Below the pieces are notes generated by a model that saw only the letters and a program-made list of their open reading frames with translations, was not told where the DNA came from and made no database searches. Both the position numbers and the translations under genes were made by a program. Positions 24,862 to 33,684 of a stretch of 64,000 nt of DNA are shown piece by piece. The DNA lies in the NCBI GenBank assembly GCA_046760505.1, contig JBHIEG010000001.1, positions 1 through 64,000 on the forward strand, given 5' to 3'. This stretch comes from CAYFZR01 sp046760505 [NCBI: Candidatus Hydrothermarchaeota archaeon]. GTDB lineage: Archaea; CAYFZR01. Each line of letters begins with the position of its first letter. Position 1 is the first letter of the stretch.

Positions 24862-26334
24862 ATGGCGGAAAGAAAAATAGAGAAGTTTGAAGACACCCTT
24901 AGACCGAGACCATGGCCTATCAGGAAAATGCCGACTTTTGAAGAGTTATACGGAAAAGAAACAGGACCAGACAGGGCATACTCCGAATTCATGGAAGAAA
25001 ACCTACATGTGAGACATGCATACCGCAAGCCCTATCAATTGGGAGACATCAGGGTTCTAGACTGCTCAATATGGCGTAAAGCCCCGGCTGCATGTAGCTC
25101 TATGCTAGCAGAGCTGGGAGCCGAAGTCATCAAGATAGAACCTCCGGGCGGCGATCCATGGAGAAGGTTAACACCTTTCGGAAGAGAAGAGTACATGGTG
25201 GAGGACCAGTATACAGGCGAGAAAGTAGGTCTGGACTTCCTAAATGAGTGCAGAAACAAGTACTGTGTCACCTTAAACCTCGAGATGGAAGAGGGAAGAG
25301 AGATTCTTAAGAAAATGGTCAAGCAATCAGATGTATTGATAGAGAACTATCCTCCGGGTCAATTTGATGAGTGGGGCATTGGCTATAGACAGTTGTCCAA
25401 GATAAATCCAAGGCTTGTATATTGTTACATTGGACAACTCGGTCAATGGGGTCCAAGTAAAGATAGGGTAAGCAAATACGGACAGTGGATGCTAGATCCA
25501 TTCGCAGCGGCTGCATGTGAATTCATACACAGCACGGGATTCCCACCAGATCAGTTGCCAAGAGAGAGAGGAGGAAATCCCACTCGCTCAGGAGAATGGA
25601 ACAGCGAATGGCCTGGTGCAGAGCATGCATTCGTAGCGATTATGATGGCTCTATACGTAAGAGACGGTGTGGCAGGAACTCACATTGGTAAGGGACAATT
25701 CGTAGAGGTCGCAAGCGCTGAAGCATACCTAGAACTAAATGACTTTAACATTTGCTGGTACGGCTTTGACGGAAGTATAAAGGCAAGAACAGGAGGATGG
25801 GATCCAAATCTAAATCAGTATGCATGGAATCCGTGCGCGGATGGCTTCATGATGATTGGAGGACAGTCAGATAGGCTGTGGTACAGAATTGTACAGTGTA
25901 TAGAAAGGGACTACCCAGATTATGGACGTTTAGTAGGAGAAGATCCCATATTGAAGGAAATGGGAGCAAGAAATCAACTGGAGATGTTATGTAAGACCTA
26001 TACATTAACATCTTACTGGCTCGCGAGAAATCCAAGGGCAATGGCTGAGAAGAAACTCCTAGAATATGGTATTGCCGCGGGTCCATTGTTATACATAGAT
26101 GAGGTAGCAGAGTATCCGGACTTCATATACAGAGGTCACGTGCAAATGGTTGAGGACGAGCACTACGGCAATATCCTCGTTGCGAGACCACCTCTGGGAC
26201 ACCAGCACAGAGCTCCTGCGAGAATAAGATGGCTTGGAAGACCAGTAGGCTGGGATAACAACGAAATATACGCCAAACTCCTTGGAGTCGGTCCAGAAAC
26301 AATAAAAGAATGGAAGGAGAAGGGAATCATCTAA
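24862..26334 (+). CDS. Class III (CaiB/BaiF) CoA-transferase, subunit A
   Basis: The 490-residue CoA-transferase has a ~55-residue N-terminal extension, then [81 protein letters not shown] and [13 protein letters not shown]. In [18 protein letters not shown] the Asp aligns with the catalytic Asp of class III enzymes (14 residues before Gly in both subunits). Such enzymes move CoA between carboxylic acids. Together with the next gene it probably makes a heteromer, as in benzylsuccinate CoA-transferase BbsEF. The substrate is unknown. The coding DNA looks more GC-rich and evenly spaced in codon use than its neighbours, suggesting high expression. Confidence 0.88.
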   Translation: MAERKIEKFEDTLRPRPWPIRKMPTFEELYGKETGPDRAYSEFMEENLHVRHAYRKPYQLGDIRVLDCSIWRKAPAACSSMLAELGAEVIKIEPPGGDPWRRLTPFGREEYMVEDQYTGEKVGLDFLNECRNKYCVTLNLEMEEGREILKKMVKQSDVLIENYPPGQFDEWGIGYRQLSKINPRLVYCYIGQLGQWGPSKDRVSKYGQWMLDPFAAAACEFIHSTGFPPDQLPRERGGNPTRSGEWNSEWPGAEHAFVAIMMALYVRDGVAGTHIGKGQFVEVASAEAYLELNDFNICWYGFDGSIKARTGGWDPNLNQYAWNPCADGFMMIGGQSDRLWYRIVQCIERDYPDYGRLVGEDPILKEMGARNQLEMLCKTYTLTSYWLARNPRAMAEKKLLEYGIAAGPLLYIDEVAEYPDFIYRGHVQMVEDEHYGNILVARPPLGHQHRAPARIRWLGRPVGWDNNEIYAKLLGVGPETIKEWKEKGII

Positions 26335-26346
26335 GGGGTGAAAGAA

Positions 26347-27741
26347 ATGGAGGAAGAACTCGAAAAAATTCCGTTTGAGGAATATTGTAGAAAGGTATTC
26401 GATCCAAAGAAGGATTGGGAAAAACCTGAGGCACTAAAAGGCTGGAGACATCTTAGCCAAACGATGTACATCTTATCACCCCACGTAGGCGCTACACTAG
26501 GAGAATGGGGAGCAGAGGTCATAAAGATCGAGATGCCTAGGCTGGCAGACCCCATGAGGCATACATCTCCATTCAACGAAGCATATCTTTATCCTCTAAC
26601 CGATGAACGACCTATGACCGGAACAGGCTATGGATTCCTTCACGCCAACAGGAACAAGATAATGATGACCTTGGATTACCACCATCCCGAGGCGAAGGAA
26701 ATAATGCGGGACCTCTGGAGAATGTCGGACAGTCTAGCGGAGTGTTACCGTCCGGGTACATTTAACAGATGGGGCATAGGCTATCCTCAAGTATTAGAAG
26801 TTAATCCAGCCCTGATATACTGCTGGTTAGGAGGATTCGGAAGCCTCGGTCCCGGCAGAAGAAAAGGTTCATACGATATCCTAGGACAGAGTATAGGAGG
26901 ATTAGCAAGCATAACCGGACAGCACGAAGACGTTGTTAAGGTCGAAGACGAGTACCAGATCAAGTATGCGGGTGGCGGTTTCCCAGCAAAGCACACAAAC
27001 TGGATTATCGACTGGGTAGCAGGATTGATGTGCGCTTGCGGATTGGTAGCAGCAGGCTATTGGAGAAGAAAGACCGGCCTAGGAACTATGATCGACTTCT
27101 CTCAGGTTTCGGTATCGAACAGGTTTACGGGATATGGATTACCGCTCTATGGAAGATTTGGAGTTGTAAGACAGAGATGGGGTAACTGGGAGCCCCAGCT
27201 ATGTGTACATGGAATAATCATAGCGGGTAAATCTGATTTTCCAGACAGTGACAATCCTCAGGAAGCAGACGAAGCAAGATACCTGCTTGTAAGTGCCTTC
27301 CAAGACGAGGACTTCAAAGAACTCTGCGATTTAATAGGAAGAAAAGACCTGGCAGAAAAGTATGGAGAGGAGAAAGAAAGACTAAAGCCTCTGGCACAGA
27401 TGGAGATTTACGGGGCAGTGGAAAAATGGGCAAAAGATAAATCAAGAGCTGAGTGTGTAGAGGCTATTCAGGACAAAGGCCTGCTTGCATTTCCGGTAAT
27501 GAGTGCCGGAGATATATACAGATGGCCTCACATGTGGGAGAGAGGTAAGTTAAGATTCCTCGACGATCCAATATACGGTGACGTGTTGCAATCATGGGCC
27601 CCCGCATTGATGTCGGAGACCCCTCCAAGGGTCAAATGGGAATGCAGACCTCTGGGAGCAGATAATATAAAGATCTTGCATGACTTGCTCGGCATGCCCA
27701 TGGAAAAGATCAAAGAACTCTACGAGAAGGCGGTGATATAA
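26347..27741 (+). CDS. Class III (CaiB/BaiF) CoA-transferase, subunit B
   Basis: The 464-residue paralogue of the upstream subunit has [59 protein letters not shown] and LIYCWLGGFGSLGPG. GSYDILGQSIGGLASITGQ contains the expected catalytic Asp. PVMSAGDIYRWPHM and the C-terminal PPRVKWECRPLGADN are also typical. ATG at 26347 is preferred, with GGGGTG (26335-26340) 6 nt upstream; GTG at 26338 overlaps that site. It follows subunit A by 12 bp and the zinc-ribbon gene follows after one base. Both subunits keep the catalytic Asp, so both active sites may work. Confidence 0.88.
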   Translation: MEEELEKIPFEEYCRKVFDPKKDWEKPEALKGWRHLSQTMYILSPHVGATLGEWGAEVIKIEMPRLADPMRHTSPFNEAYLYPLTDERPMTGTGYGFLHANRNKIMMTLDYHHPEAKEIMRDLWRMSDSLAECYRPGTFNRWGIGYPQVLEVNPALIYCWLGGFGSLGPGRRKGSYDILGQSIGGLASITGQHEDVVKVEDEYQIKYAGGGFPAKHTNWIIDWVAGLMCACGLVAAGYWRRKTGLGTMIDFSQVSVSNRFTGYGLPLYGRFGVVRQRWGNWEPQLCVHGIIIAGKSDFPDSDNPQEADEARYLLVSAFQDEDFKELCDLIGRKDLAEKYGEEKERLKPLAQMEIYGAVEKWAKDKSRAECVEAIQDKGLLAFPVMSAGDIYRWPHMWERGKLRFLDDPIYGDVLQSWAPALMSETPPRVKWECRPLGADNIKILHDLLGMPMEKIKELYEKAVI

Positions 27742-27742
27742 G

Positions 27743-28240
27743 ATGTGTGATATCATCGATTGTCCGAAGTGCAGAACTGTCAACTACATAGATCCCTACT
27801 GTTTCTGGAACTGGGGTCCGGGAGTAATTGCGTGCGCTGGCTGCGGCCAAGCCTACGAAGTCTACTATGTAAATGGCTTAATGCAAGAAGGATACCCAAA
27901 GGAAACGGATAAGGAACCTGACGAACTAGTACTGTATGCAGACAAGCCGCTGGAAGGCTACGAATTTATTCCTCCTGGTACGCCAGGAAAAACAAAGGCT
28001 TTCAGATGCTTGATGAGAAATCCAGAAACTTACACAGGAAAGGCAAGAAAGATAAGCCACAGCATAAGGGGAAAGCCCCTCAGGGGATGGGCTGGACAGA
28101 AACCCTCTGCTAAAGTAGCGGGATCTCACCACTACGATGACTCTGAGTACTGGAAACCAGAGGCAGGAGAACTCAAGTACTATCCGGAGTTACTAAAGAA
28201 CAAAGGACCACAAGAACCAGGTAAAGGGAGGGCTTGGTGA
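27743..28240 (+). CDS. Cys-rich zinc-ribbon-like protein of the CoA-transferase operon
   Basis: The 165-residue protein opens MCDIIDCPKCRTVNYIDPYC, then VIACAGCGQAYEVYYVNG: two CxxC knuckles suited to a zinc ribbon or Fe-S site. The remainder is Pro-, Lys- and Tyr-rich, basic and apparently of low regular structure (KISHSIRGKPLRGWAGQKPS). No family recognised. It starts one base after CoA-transferase subunit B and overlaps the next gene's start as TGATG. Strict coupling suggests it is a subunit or assembly factor of the CoA-transferase or of a partner enzyme encoded elsewhere. Confidence 0.7.
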   Translation: MCDIIDCPKCRTVNYIDPYCFWNWGPGVIACAGCGQAYEVYYVNGLMQEGYPKETDKEPDELVLYADKPLEGYEFIPPGTPGKTKAFRCLMRNPETYTGKARKISHSIRGKPLRGWAGQKPSAKVAGSHHYDDSEYWKPEAGELKYYPELLKNKGPQEPGKGRAW

Positions 28241-28434
28241 TGGTTACTCAGGAAGAATTTGATGCAGCAAAGCATGTGTGTAAAACTTGCATGCACTTCA
28301 AGCCGATTATACCAGACACATTCCTGCCACCAGAGGACTTAATAGGCTACTGCAAAAAGATCCACTGGCCCTTCTTCTGGTGCATATCCAAGGATGACGT
28401 CATAACGGAGTGCTACGCGTACGAAAAGAAATAA
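28240..28434 (+). CDS. Small Cys-rich protein resembling HiPIP-like small subunits of glycyl radical enzymes
   Basis: The 64-residue protein has CKTCMHF, then GYCKK, WCIS and ECYAY: a C-x2-C...C...C...C pattern. The spacing and aromatic context recall the small [4Fe-4S] subunits of benzylsuccinate synthase and 4-hydroxyphenylacetate decarboxylase. This is a pattern-level resemblance only. No glycyl-radical catalytic subunit is in the window. ATG at 28240 shares a base with the upstream TGA stop. It is the last gene of the four-gene operon; T-rich DNA follows. Confidence 0.6.
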   Translation: MVTQEEFDAAKHVCKTCMHFKPIIPDTFLPPEDLIGYCKKIHWPFFWCISKDDVITECYAYEKK

Positions 28435-28591
28435 CTCTTTTCCTCCTAATTTTTTAAATATTAAAGCCTACTTTTAAGATAGTCGATAATCATGCCAAAA
28501 TTATTATATCAAAAACTAAATTACTATGCTAAACCTACATTTAGCCTAATTACACAAAAAACAATTGTATCAACAATTCGTGGTGAAGAAG

Positions 28592-29272
28592 ATGAATGAA
28601 GAAGAAAACGAGATAGAAATCGAGCGCAAAAAGGTAGCGAAAGAAGAAATTTCCGCGGTAAGAGAGATGGTAACCACTTGGAAGAAATGTTACATTGATA
28701 GATGGGAATTAGACGGTGAAGCAGTAGCAAACTTTGATTTTGAGATAGAGGAGTATATATACCCCTACGTAAGAAGATTATTTGATATGGGAATTTTAAC
28801 TCAATTCGAGGCTCAGGATCTATTAAATTATGCGGAAAGAGAACTAGCAGACTTAAGCAGAATAGTTGAGGCTAGAAAATCAATAGGCATTTCGAAGTTG
28901 GAATTCTACTATAATTCTAACGTAAAGCCAAGAGATGAGTACTACGTTGACATAGAAAATTGTCTAAGAATCATAAATGAGTTACGTGAATTAGGTATTG
29001 ATGCCAAAGGGATAGACACGGATTCAATAACTCCGAAAGAATTAGATGAAGTGTATAGATCAGTCATCTCGGCAACAAACGTAGATAAATCGATATTTAA
29101 CTCAGAAATAGATAAAGCATTCTTTGGTAACGAAGTGGCTGCAATTTTACTCTATGAGAAAAAAATGGATAAGAATCCCTGCGATGTGTTCCCCAAGAAG
29201 GATGAATCTGGAAAAACCATTGGATGTGAGGAGATCCTTAGACAAACCATAGAGCGATTGAAGAATTTATGA
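28592..29272 (+). CDS. Hypothetical helical protein, 226 aa
   Basis: A charged, helical cytoplasmic protein. VREMVTTWKKCYIDRWELDG-like N terminus, FDMGILTQFEAQDLLNYAERELADL in the middle and a predicted amphipathic C terminus. No enzymatic motif, signal peptide or membrane segment. ATG at 28592 is preferred, preceded by GTGGTG; TTG at 28565 would add nine residues. Family not recognised. It lies 157 bp beyond the CoA-transferase operon on the same strand. Confidence 0.55.
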   Translation: MNEEENEIEIERKKVAKEEISAVREMVTTWKKCYIDRWELDGEAVANFDFEIEEYIYPYVRRLFDMGILTQFEAQDLLNYAERELADLSRIVEARKSIGISKLEFYYNSNVKPRDEYYVDIENCLRIINELRELGIDAKGIDTDSITPKELDEVYRSVISATNVDKSIFNSEIDKAFFGNEVAAILLYEKKMDKNPCDVFPKKDESGKTIGCEEILRQTIERLKNL

Positions 29273-29356
29273 TTTTTTGTTGGAAGATTATTTCCCTCGA
29301 ATTTCTCTATAATTTTTTAAGTAAAATATGTCAACTTCACGAAACAGATAAATAAG

Positions 29357-29374
29357 ATTGTTACAAGAGTTTGT
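29357..29374. promoter_or_regulatory. Inverted repeat near the start of the 90-aa gene
   Basis: GTTACA-AGAGTT-TGTAAC is a 6-bp-arm inverted repeat between an AT-rich TATA candidate (GATAAATAAG, 29347 region) and the ATG at 29388. It is positioned where a repressor could block transcription start. Confidence 0.25.
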
Positions 29375-29387
29375 AACGGTGGATTTG

Positions 29388-29660
29388 ATGCCAATACTAT
29401 CCCATCGAGAATACAGATTTTTAAGGGGCGAAGTATGGGATAACCGGAAAAAGAAGTGGATTCCAATTCATGAATCCAAAATGACAAAGAATTATCAAAG
29501 AGTAATGAAACACCGTATCAACAAGAAGGTAGCCTTAGCGATTAGTGATTTAATTATGTTGCTTCAGGATCCACTGATCGACATAGAAGAAATAAAGGTA
29601 GAGTTGGGAGAACTTATCTACGTAATAAACGAAATTTTACCATACATAAAAGGTTATTAA
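29388..29660 (+). CDS. Hypothetical protein, 90 aa
   Basis: A small basic-to-neutral protein, PILSHREYRFLRGEVWDNRK then helices LAISDLIMLLQDPLIDIEEI and ELGELIYVINEILPYI. ATG at 29388 follows GGTGGAT; a TTG at 29358 falls in the inverted repeat and is less likely. No recognised domain. It may belong with the preceding helical gene, but a 115-bp gap with promoter-like sequence separates them. Confidence 0.5.
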   Translation: MPILSHREYRFLRGEVWDNRKKKWIPIHESKMTKNYQRVMKHRINKKVALAISDLIMLLQDPLIDIEEIKVELGELIYVINEILPYIKGY

Positions 29661-29700
29661 AATCTATTTTTAATTATCGATAATGCTATTAACCGAAAAC

Positions 29701-29708
29701 CTTATATA
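29701..29708 (+). promoter_or_regulatory. TATA box of the 140-aa beta-rich protein gene
   Basis: CTTATATA lies ~40 nt before the ATG at 29742, giving a predicted leader of about 10-15 nt that contains GGAGAGGTGAT (29727-29737). Confidence 0.55.
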
Positions 29709-29741
29709 ACCAAACTGTAATACTCAGGAGAGGTGATACGT

Positions 29742-30164
29742 ATGCCACAAAAACTGCGTACTATTTGTTGCGGATATGACCCCATCCTGGTGAGGGGTTA
29801 TGTAAGAACTGGAGAGCAAGCTCTGTGGATTTACATGCCGAAGGAGCTCTACCAGGAGATGAACGTACCAACAAACACACCAGTTGAGCTGACCCTCCAT
29901 AAAGTCTATGATTACGAAGGTAATGTGGTAGCGGAGCCAGAAAAGAAGTATACATGGAATACCTCTAACAACAGTGGAATGAGTATCGTAATCCCTGGTG
30001 AAGTAATCACCGAGTTCAAGTTAACAGCCTGGCACTATCTAGAGCTAACCATTGAGAAAATAGGCGGAAAAGATGTATACCCCGGGGAGACAAAGGAACA
30101 GATGTGGCCAATGGAAAAAATCAAGAATCCCACCTGGCCTTACAGACTAACCTACGTAGAATAA
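29742..30164 (+). CDS. Hypothetical beta-rich protein, 140 aa
   Basis: MPQKLRTICCGYDPILVRGY is followed by alternating strands (ALWIYMPKELYQEM, TPVELTLHKVYDYEGNVVAE, GMSIVIPGEVITEFKLTAWHYLELTIEKI) and ends RLTYVE. It looks like a compact beta-barrel or sandwich without metal motifs, apart from an adjacent Cys pair (ICCG). No family recognised. The start follows a strong Shine-Dalgarno and an own TATA box. GC-richer codon use resembles the CoA-transferase operon upstream, so it may be highly expressed. The MBL-TPR copy B starts 18 bp after it. Confidence 0.6.
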   Translation: MPQKLRTICCGYDPILVRGYVRTGEQALWIYMPKELYQEMNVPTNTPVELTLHKVYDYEGNVVAEPEKKYTWNTSNNSGMSIVIPGEVITEFKLTAWHYLELTIEKIGGKDVYPGETKEQMWPMEKIKNPTWPYRLTYVE

Positions 30165-30181
30165 AAAACAGGTAGTATCAA

Positions 30182-31411
30182 GTGACAAGAAGGAGAGAGC
30201 CAGACAGGGGAGAAGGAATATTCTCCTGGATGAGGATGGACGAACCCCCAGAGGAAAAGTGGAAAAGAATAGAGGAAGAGATCGCGGAGGAAGAAGGTAA
30301 AACCTGGGTAAAATTAACAGATCTTGACGCCAACCTGGCGGACCCTTTTTTTTCTTATATTTGGTTCTTGGAGGGTTATGAAGAATCATCCAATATGTAT
30401 CTTATAGAGGGTGATTATCTAACTCTCGTTGACACAGGAAACGACATCTATGCTTTCTTTGAGTTGTTTGAACTGGGTTTTAAAGCAGAGGATATAAAAA
30501 AGATTTTTTTAACCCATGCTCACAACGATCATACCTTAGGCTTGATGGAACTCATGACCCGCTACGGCACATTTAAAGATTTCGAAGTAATTGTACACAA
30601 CTCGATGTCTACGGGTCTTCTTCCAAGAGCCATAGAACAAATGGCTAGAGGGGGAAAGGTAACTGGAGTAGATACTGGAGATACGGTAAATCTGAGCGGT
30701 CTTGATTTCAAAGTAATCTATACCCCCGGACATACCCAAGATTGCATTTGTCTTTATCACGAAAAAACTCAAACCCTTTTTTCTGGGGACACAGTGCTTT
30801 CGTTTGGTCTACCAACCCCTGATGAACGGATTGGGGGCAACTTACAAGACTATCTATTTTCCCTCAGGATCCTGTTGGAAGTGGACGTGAAACATCTTCT
30901 ACCGGGTCATGGCTTTCCTGAGTTCTTTACGGGAAAAAATGATGTTATGGGTACCTACCATGGCGTGATTCTTTCTCTCATACCGGAAGGGAGCACATGG
31001 ACCGAGGGGGCCATGGAACTAATGAAAAAAAACCTGCCTCATGAAGCAATCTTCTGCCTAAATAAAGCATTAGAAAAAGACGCTAATAATATACAAGCTC
31101 TGGGGTTGAAGGGATCATGCCTCACAGAGATTGGAAGAAACGAAGAGGCAATAGAATGCTTCGACAAAATTTTAGAGATTAGGAAAGATGAGGGAGCATT
31201 TTATAGTAAGGGAATGGCTCTAATAAAACTCAAGAGGCATGAGGAGGCTTTGGAATCTTTTGATGAGGCTTTGAAGATAAATCCAAGCTTTGAAGAGGCA
31301 AATGTGGGCAAAGGAATTGCCTTAATGGAACTTGGAAGGGAAGAGGAAGCGATGAAAATAGAGGCTTTCAAAAAGGCATTTGAATTATCTAAAGATTTTA
31401 CGAGTAAATAG
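30182..31411 (+). CDS. Metallo-beta-lactamase-fold hydrolase fused to TPR repeats (copy B)
   Basis: The MBL domain (residues ~42-280) has YLIEGDYLTLVDTGND, THAHNDHTLG, YTPGHTQDCICLYH, FSGDTVLS and LLPGHG. Three TPR units follow (LPHEAIFCLNKALEKDANN, RNEEAIECFDKILEIRKD, RHEEALESFDEALKINPSF). It is closely similar to copy A at 23339-24442 but carries a charged ~41-residue N-terminal extension. That extension depends on the GTG start at 30182; ATG at 30230 or 30236 would shorten it. Substrate unknown. Operon position after the 140-aa gene suggests joint expression. Confidence 0.85.
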   Translation: MTRRREPDRGEGIFSWMRMDEPPEEKWKRIEEEIAEEEGKTWVKLTDLDANLADPFFSYIWFLEGYEESSNMYLIEGDYLTLVDTGNDIYAFFELFELGFKAEDIKKIFLTHAHNDHTLGLMELMTRYGTFKDFEVIVHNSMSTGLLPRAIEQMARGGKVTGVDTGDTVNLSGLDFKVIYTPGHTQDCICLYHEKTQTLFSGDTVLSFGLPTPDERIGGNLQDYLFSLRILLEVDVKHLLPGHGFPEFFTGKNDVMGTYHGVILSLIPEGSTWTEGAMELMKKNLPHEAIFCLNKALEKDANNIQALGLKGSCLTEIGRNEEAIECFDKILEIRKDEGAFYSKGMALIKLKRHEEALESFDEALKINPSFEEANVGKGIALMELGREEEAMKIEAFKKAFELSKDFTSK

Positions 31412-31433
31412 GTTTAGATAAGGTATTCAGCCA

Positions 31434-32462
31434 TCATTTCTTATGAAACCTTGAAACTCTAATCATTTCCGATATGCTCTCGACAGGAGTTTCTGCAGGA
31501 ACAACACAGCTCGAACTCAAGATGAAATTCCTGTCGGCTATTCCTATTAGCCTTTCCGACTCTTCTCTCACTTTCTCTTTTCCTTTCATCAAAACGTTTG
31601 TCACATCCAAGTTACCCCAGAAAACAATGTCTTCCCTAATATCTCTTGGAGATATTGAAGACTCTACGCTAAGACAATCAGCACCGATCTTTTCCACCAT
31701 TTCTAGTATATTTCTGGCATCTCCACATATGTGCAATATGGTGGGGACATCTATATCGGCGATCAACTTTTTCAGATAAGGAAGACAGAATTCTTTAAAA
31801 TGTGTCGGTGATATCAACGTTGAACTCGGCTCTTTAATTAAAATGCCATGTGCTCCCTTCTCTTCTTGTGCTTTTGAATAACTAAGAGAATACTGATAGG
31901 AAAAATCAAGGATTTCCTTTGCAAAATCTGGATTCAGAATCAGGTCCTCCAAGAAAAGCTCTAATCCACGAATCCATGTTCCTGCTAACGTAAAAGGTCC
32001 CAGTACATCTCCGCAGACAAAAACGTCTTTTTTCTCAAGCATTAAAGTTAGGGGTTCAGCCCTCTCTTCATTGTAAGGATCTGGAACATCCAGATCTCCA
32101 AGCATTTTATTTTCTAAAGCAGGTTTCTCGATTGAAATAGATCCTCTCTCTGGAACTCTTAGTATCGTGCCCAATTCAGTTTCTAGTAGCAGATAGTTAG
32201 GGAATTTTTTAATGGAATTCTTTTCTTTTTCTGTAATGCCCTGGATGGTCTGATGATTCCATATCCAGTCGTATCCGAGACTTTCTTGGCAATAGATCTG
32301 GGCTCGAGCGTACATCTCGTTATTAAGTACGTATTCAAATGTGGATATGCCTGAATACTTGGATGCAAAGGCTATGTTAATCATTGGGGCAACAGGAATG
32401 AAATCTGGCTCTTCTTTGTTTAAAACGCTCATCATCCTCTCATGGGAGTTCAACTCTTTCAC
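31434..32462 (-). CDS. UroD/MtaA-family corrinoid-dependent methyltransferase (copy A)
   Basis: The 342-residue UroD-fold protein begins with NSHERMMSVLNKEEPDFIPV. It has CGDVLGPFTLAGTWIRGLE, ILIKEPSSTLISP, and the zinc-binding sequence ILHICGDARNIL (His and Cys), with the third ligand Cys in SSSCVVPAETP. That His-x-Cys...Cys set is characteristic of MtaA/MtbA-type methyltransferases, which move methyl groups between a corrinoid protein and a thiol, commonly coenzyme M. It is divergent from the SAM methyltransferase gene with only 46 bp between. GTG start; no clear Shine-Dalgarno site, possibly leaderless. Confidence 0.85.
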   Translation of the reverse strand: MKELNSHERMMSVLNKEEPDFIPVAPMINIAFASKYSGISTFEYVLNNEMYARAQIYCQESLGYDWIWNHQTIQGITEKEKNSIKKFPNYLLLETELGTILRVPERGSISIEKPALENKMLGDLDVPDPYNEERAEPLTLMLEKKDVFVCGDVLGPFTLAGTWIRGLELFLEDLILNPDFAKEILDFSYQYSLSYSKAQEEKGAHGILIKEPSSTLISPTHFKEFCLPYLKKLIADIDVPTILHICGDARNILEMVEKIGADCLSVESSISPRDIREDIVFWGNLDVTNVLMKGKEKVREESERLIGIADRNFILSSSCVVPAETPVESISEMIRVSRFHKK

Positions 32463-32508
32463 GATCTAAGTTTTAAATCTCAGGAGTTATATTAAGTTTG
32501 GGAATAAC

Positions 32509-33591
32509 ATGCGGAAAATCGGTATGAGAAAAGGCAAGCGTAGGGCAATAAACACGGTGGGTGAGATAAGTAAAGTTTTCGAAAAATCAGCTCATGAAAA
32601 ACGGTACGAAATAGAGATTAAAAAAATCCATGACAAAAATCCCCTTTGTAGATTAGTATGCGATCACGAAATAGGAGATAAAATGGAAAGAATTATTTAC
32701 CTGGTTCTTTTTCCATGGAGGGCAGAATTAGAGAGAGAAAATTTTGAGAAAGATGTTTACACATTGCTGAGATTAGAGAATGAGGAGTTAGAAGGGGCTC
32801 AAAGACACATGTACTTCCAATCCATCCAAGGTAAGTATCCTATTAGGAGCATGGAACTCTGGCTAGATAACAGAGGCCGGGCAAGACAAATTTCGAGAGA
32901 AGAAATATATTATTTCACCCTTATAGATAAGAAAAAGGAATTTTTCGAGAGATATGAAAGAGGAGCAATACCACCTAGGTTAAGTAAAGGTAAAAGAAGT
33001 GAGCCTGATATGGTGAGCGAGAAAAGAATCAGAAGTTTTATTGATATGTCTGAGAAATGGAGCGCAGACATAGTTTTAGACGTTGCAGCGGGTGTTAAAG
33101 ATTACATAAAAAAACTAATTGAAAGAAATTTTTTCGTAATTTGTGCTAACATTTCTTTTTCCTCACTAAAGAGCGTAAGAGACTCTTTTTCCGAAAAAAA
33201 TCTTGCCTTCTTAGTTTATGATGCCGATAAACGCTTGCCCTTCAAAGAGAACTCGTTTAACTACGTAATCTGCGATGCAGTCCTTGAGTATCTTCTCGAC
33301 CCAGTCTCATTCATCCGGCAAATTTCTGACTTACTACCATACGGCGGAGAGATGCTTCTCCTTGAGCCCATTAGATCAAAAGTAAAAGATGATTTCTATC
33401 CTCAGGATATGTGGGAGCTTGCCTTGTGGAGACCTTTGTACGATCCTCATTTCAACTTCGAAATTGTTCAGGAAAACCTTAAAAAATCTGGTTTTGAAGT
33501 AATAGAGAGAAGAGAGCTGGAATTTAGTTATTCTATATATGATGAGGAATTTTTCAGACAATCCATTTCCAGATGCCTTAAGATGGATTAA
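32509..33591 (+). CDS. SAM-dependent methyltransferase (class I) with unknown N-terminal domain
   Basis: Residues ~1-165 are an uncharacterised region containing IIYLVLFPWRAELERENFEK. Residues ~170-350 are a Rossmann methyltransferase domain: DIVLDVAAGVKDYIKKLI (degenerate motif I), FLVYDADKRLPFKENSFNYVICDAVLEYLLDP and LLPYGGEMLLLEPIRS. The substrate is not predictable. The gene lies between the divergent UroD copy A and the HgdB-like gene and could belong to the corrinoid cluster. A TATA-like GTTATATTAAG sits at 32486-32496. ATG at 32509; an alternative ATG lies at 32524. Confidence 0.7.
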   Translation: MRKIGMRKGKRRAINTVGEISKVFEKSAHEKRYEIEIKKIHDKNPLCRLVCDHEIGDKMERIIYLVLFPWRAELERENFEKDVYTLLRLENEELEGAQRHMYFQSIQGKYPIRSMELWLDNRGRARQISREEIYYFTLIDKKKEFFERYERGAIPPRLSKGKRSEPDMVSEKRIRSFIDMSEKWSADIVLDVAAGVKDYIKKLIERNFFVICANISFSSLKSVRDSFSEKNLAFLVYDADKRLPFKENSFNYVICDAVLEYLLDPVSFIRQISDLLPYGGEMLLLEPIRSKVKDDFYPQDMWELALWRPLYDPHFNFEIVQENLKKSGFEVIERRELEFSYSIYDEEFFRQSISRCLKMD

Positions 33592-33684
33592 TTGGGTTAG
33601 CAACTAAATCATAGTTATATTTTAGAAATCATACCGTTAACATTATATTCTCAAAACAAAGAAAAGTTATCAAGCGTGATAACA

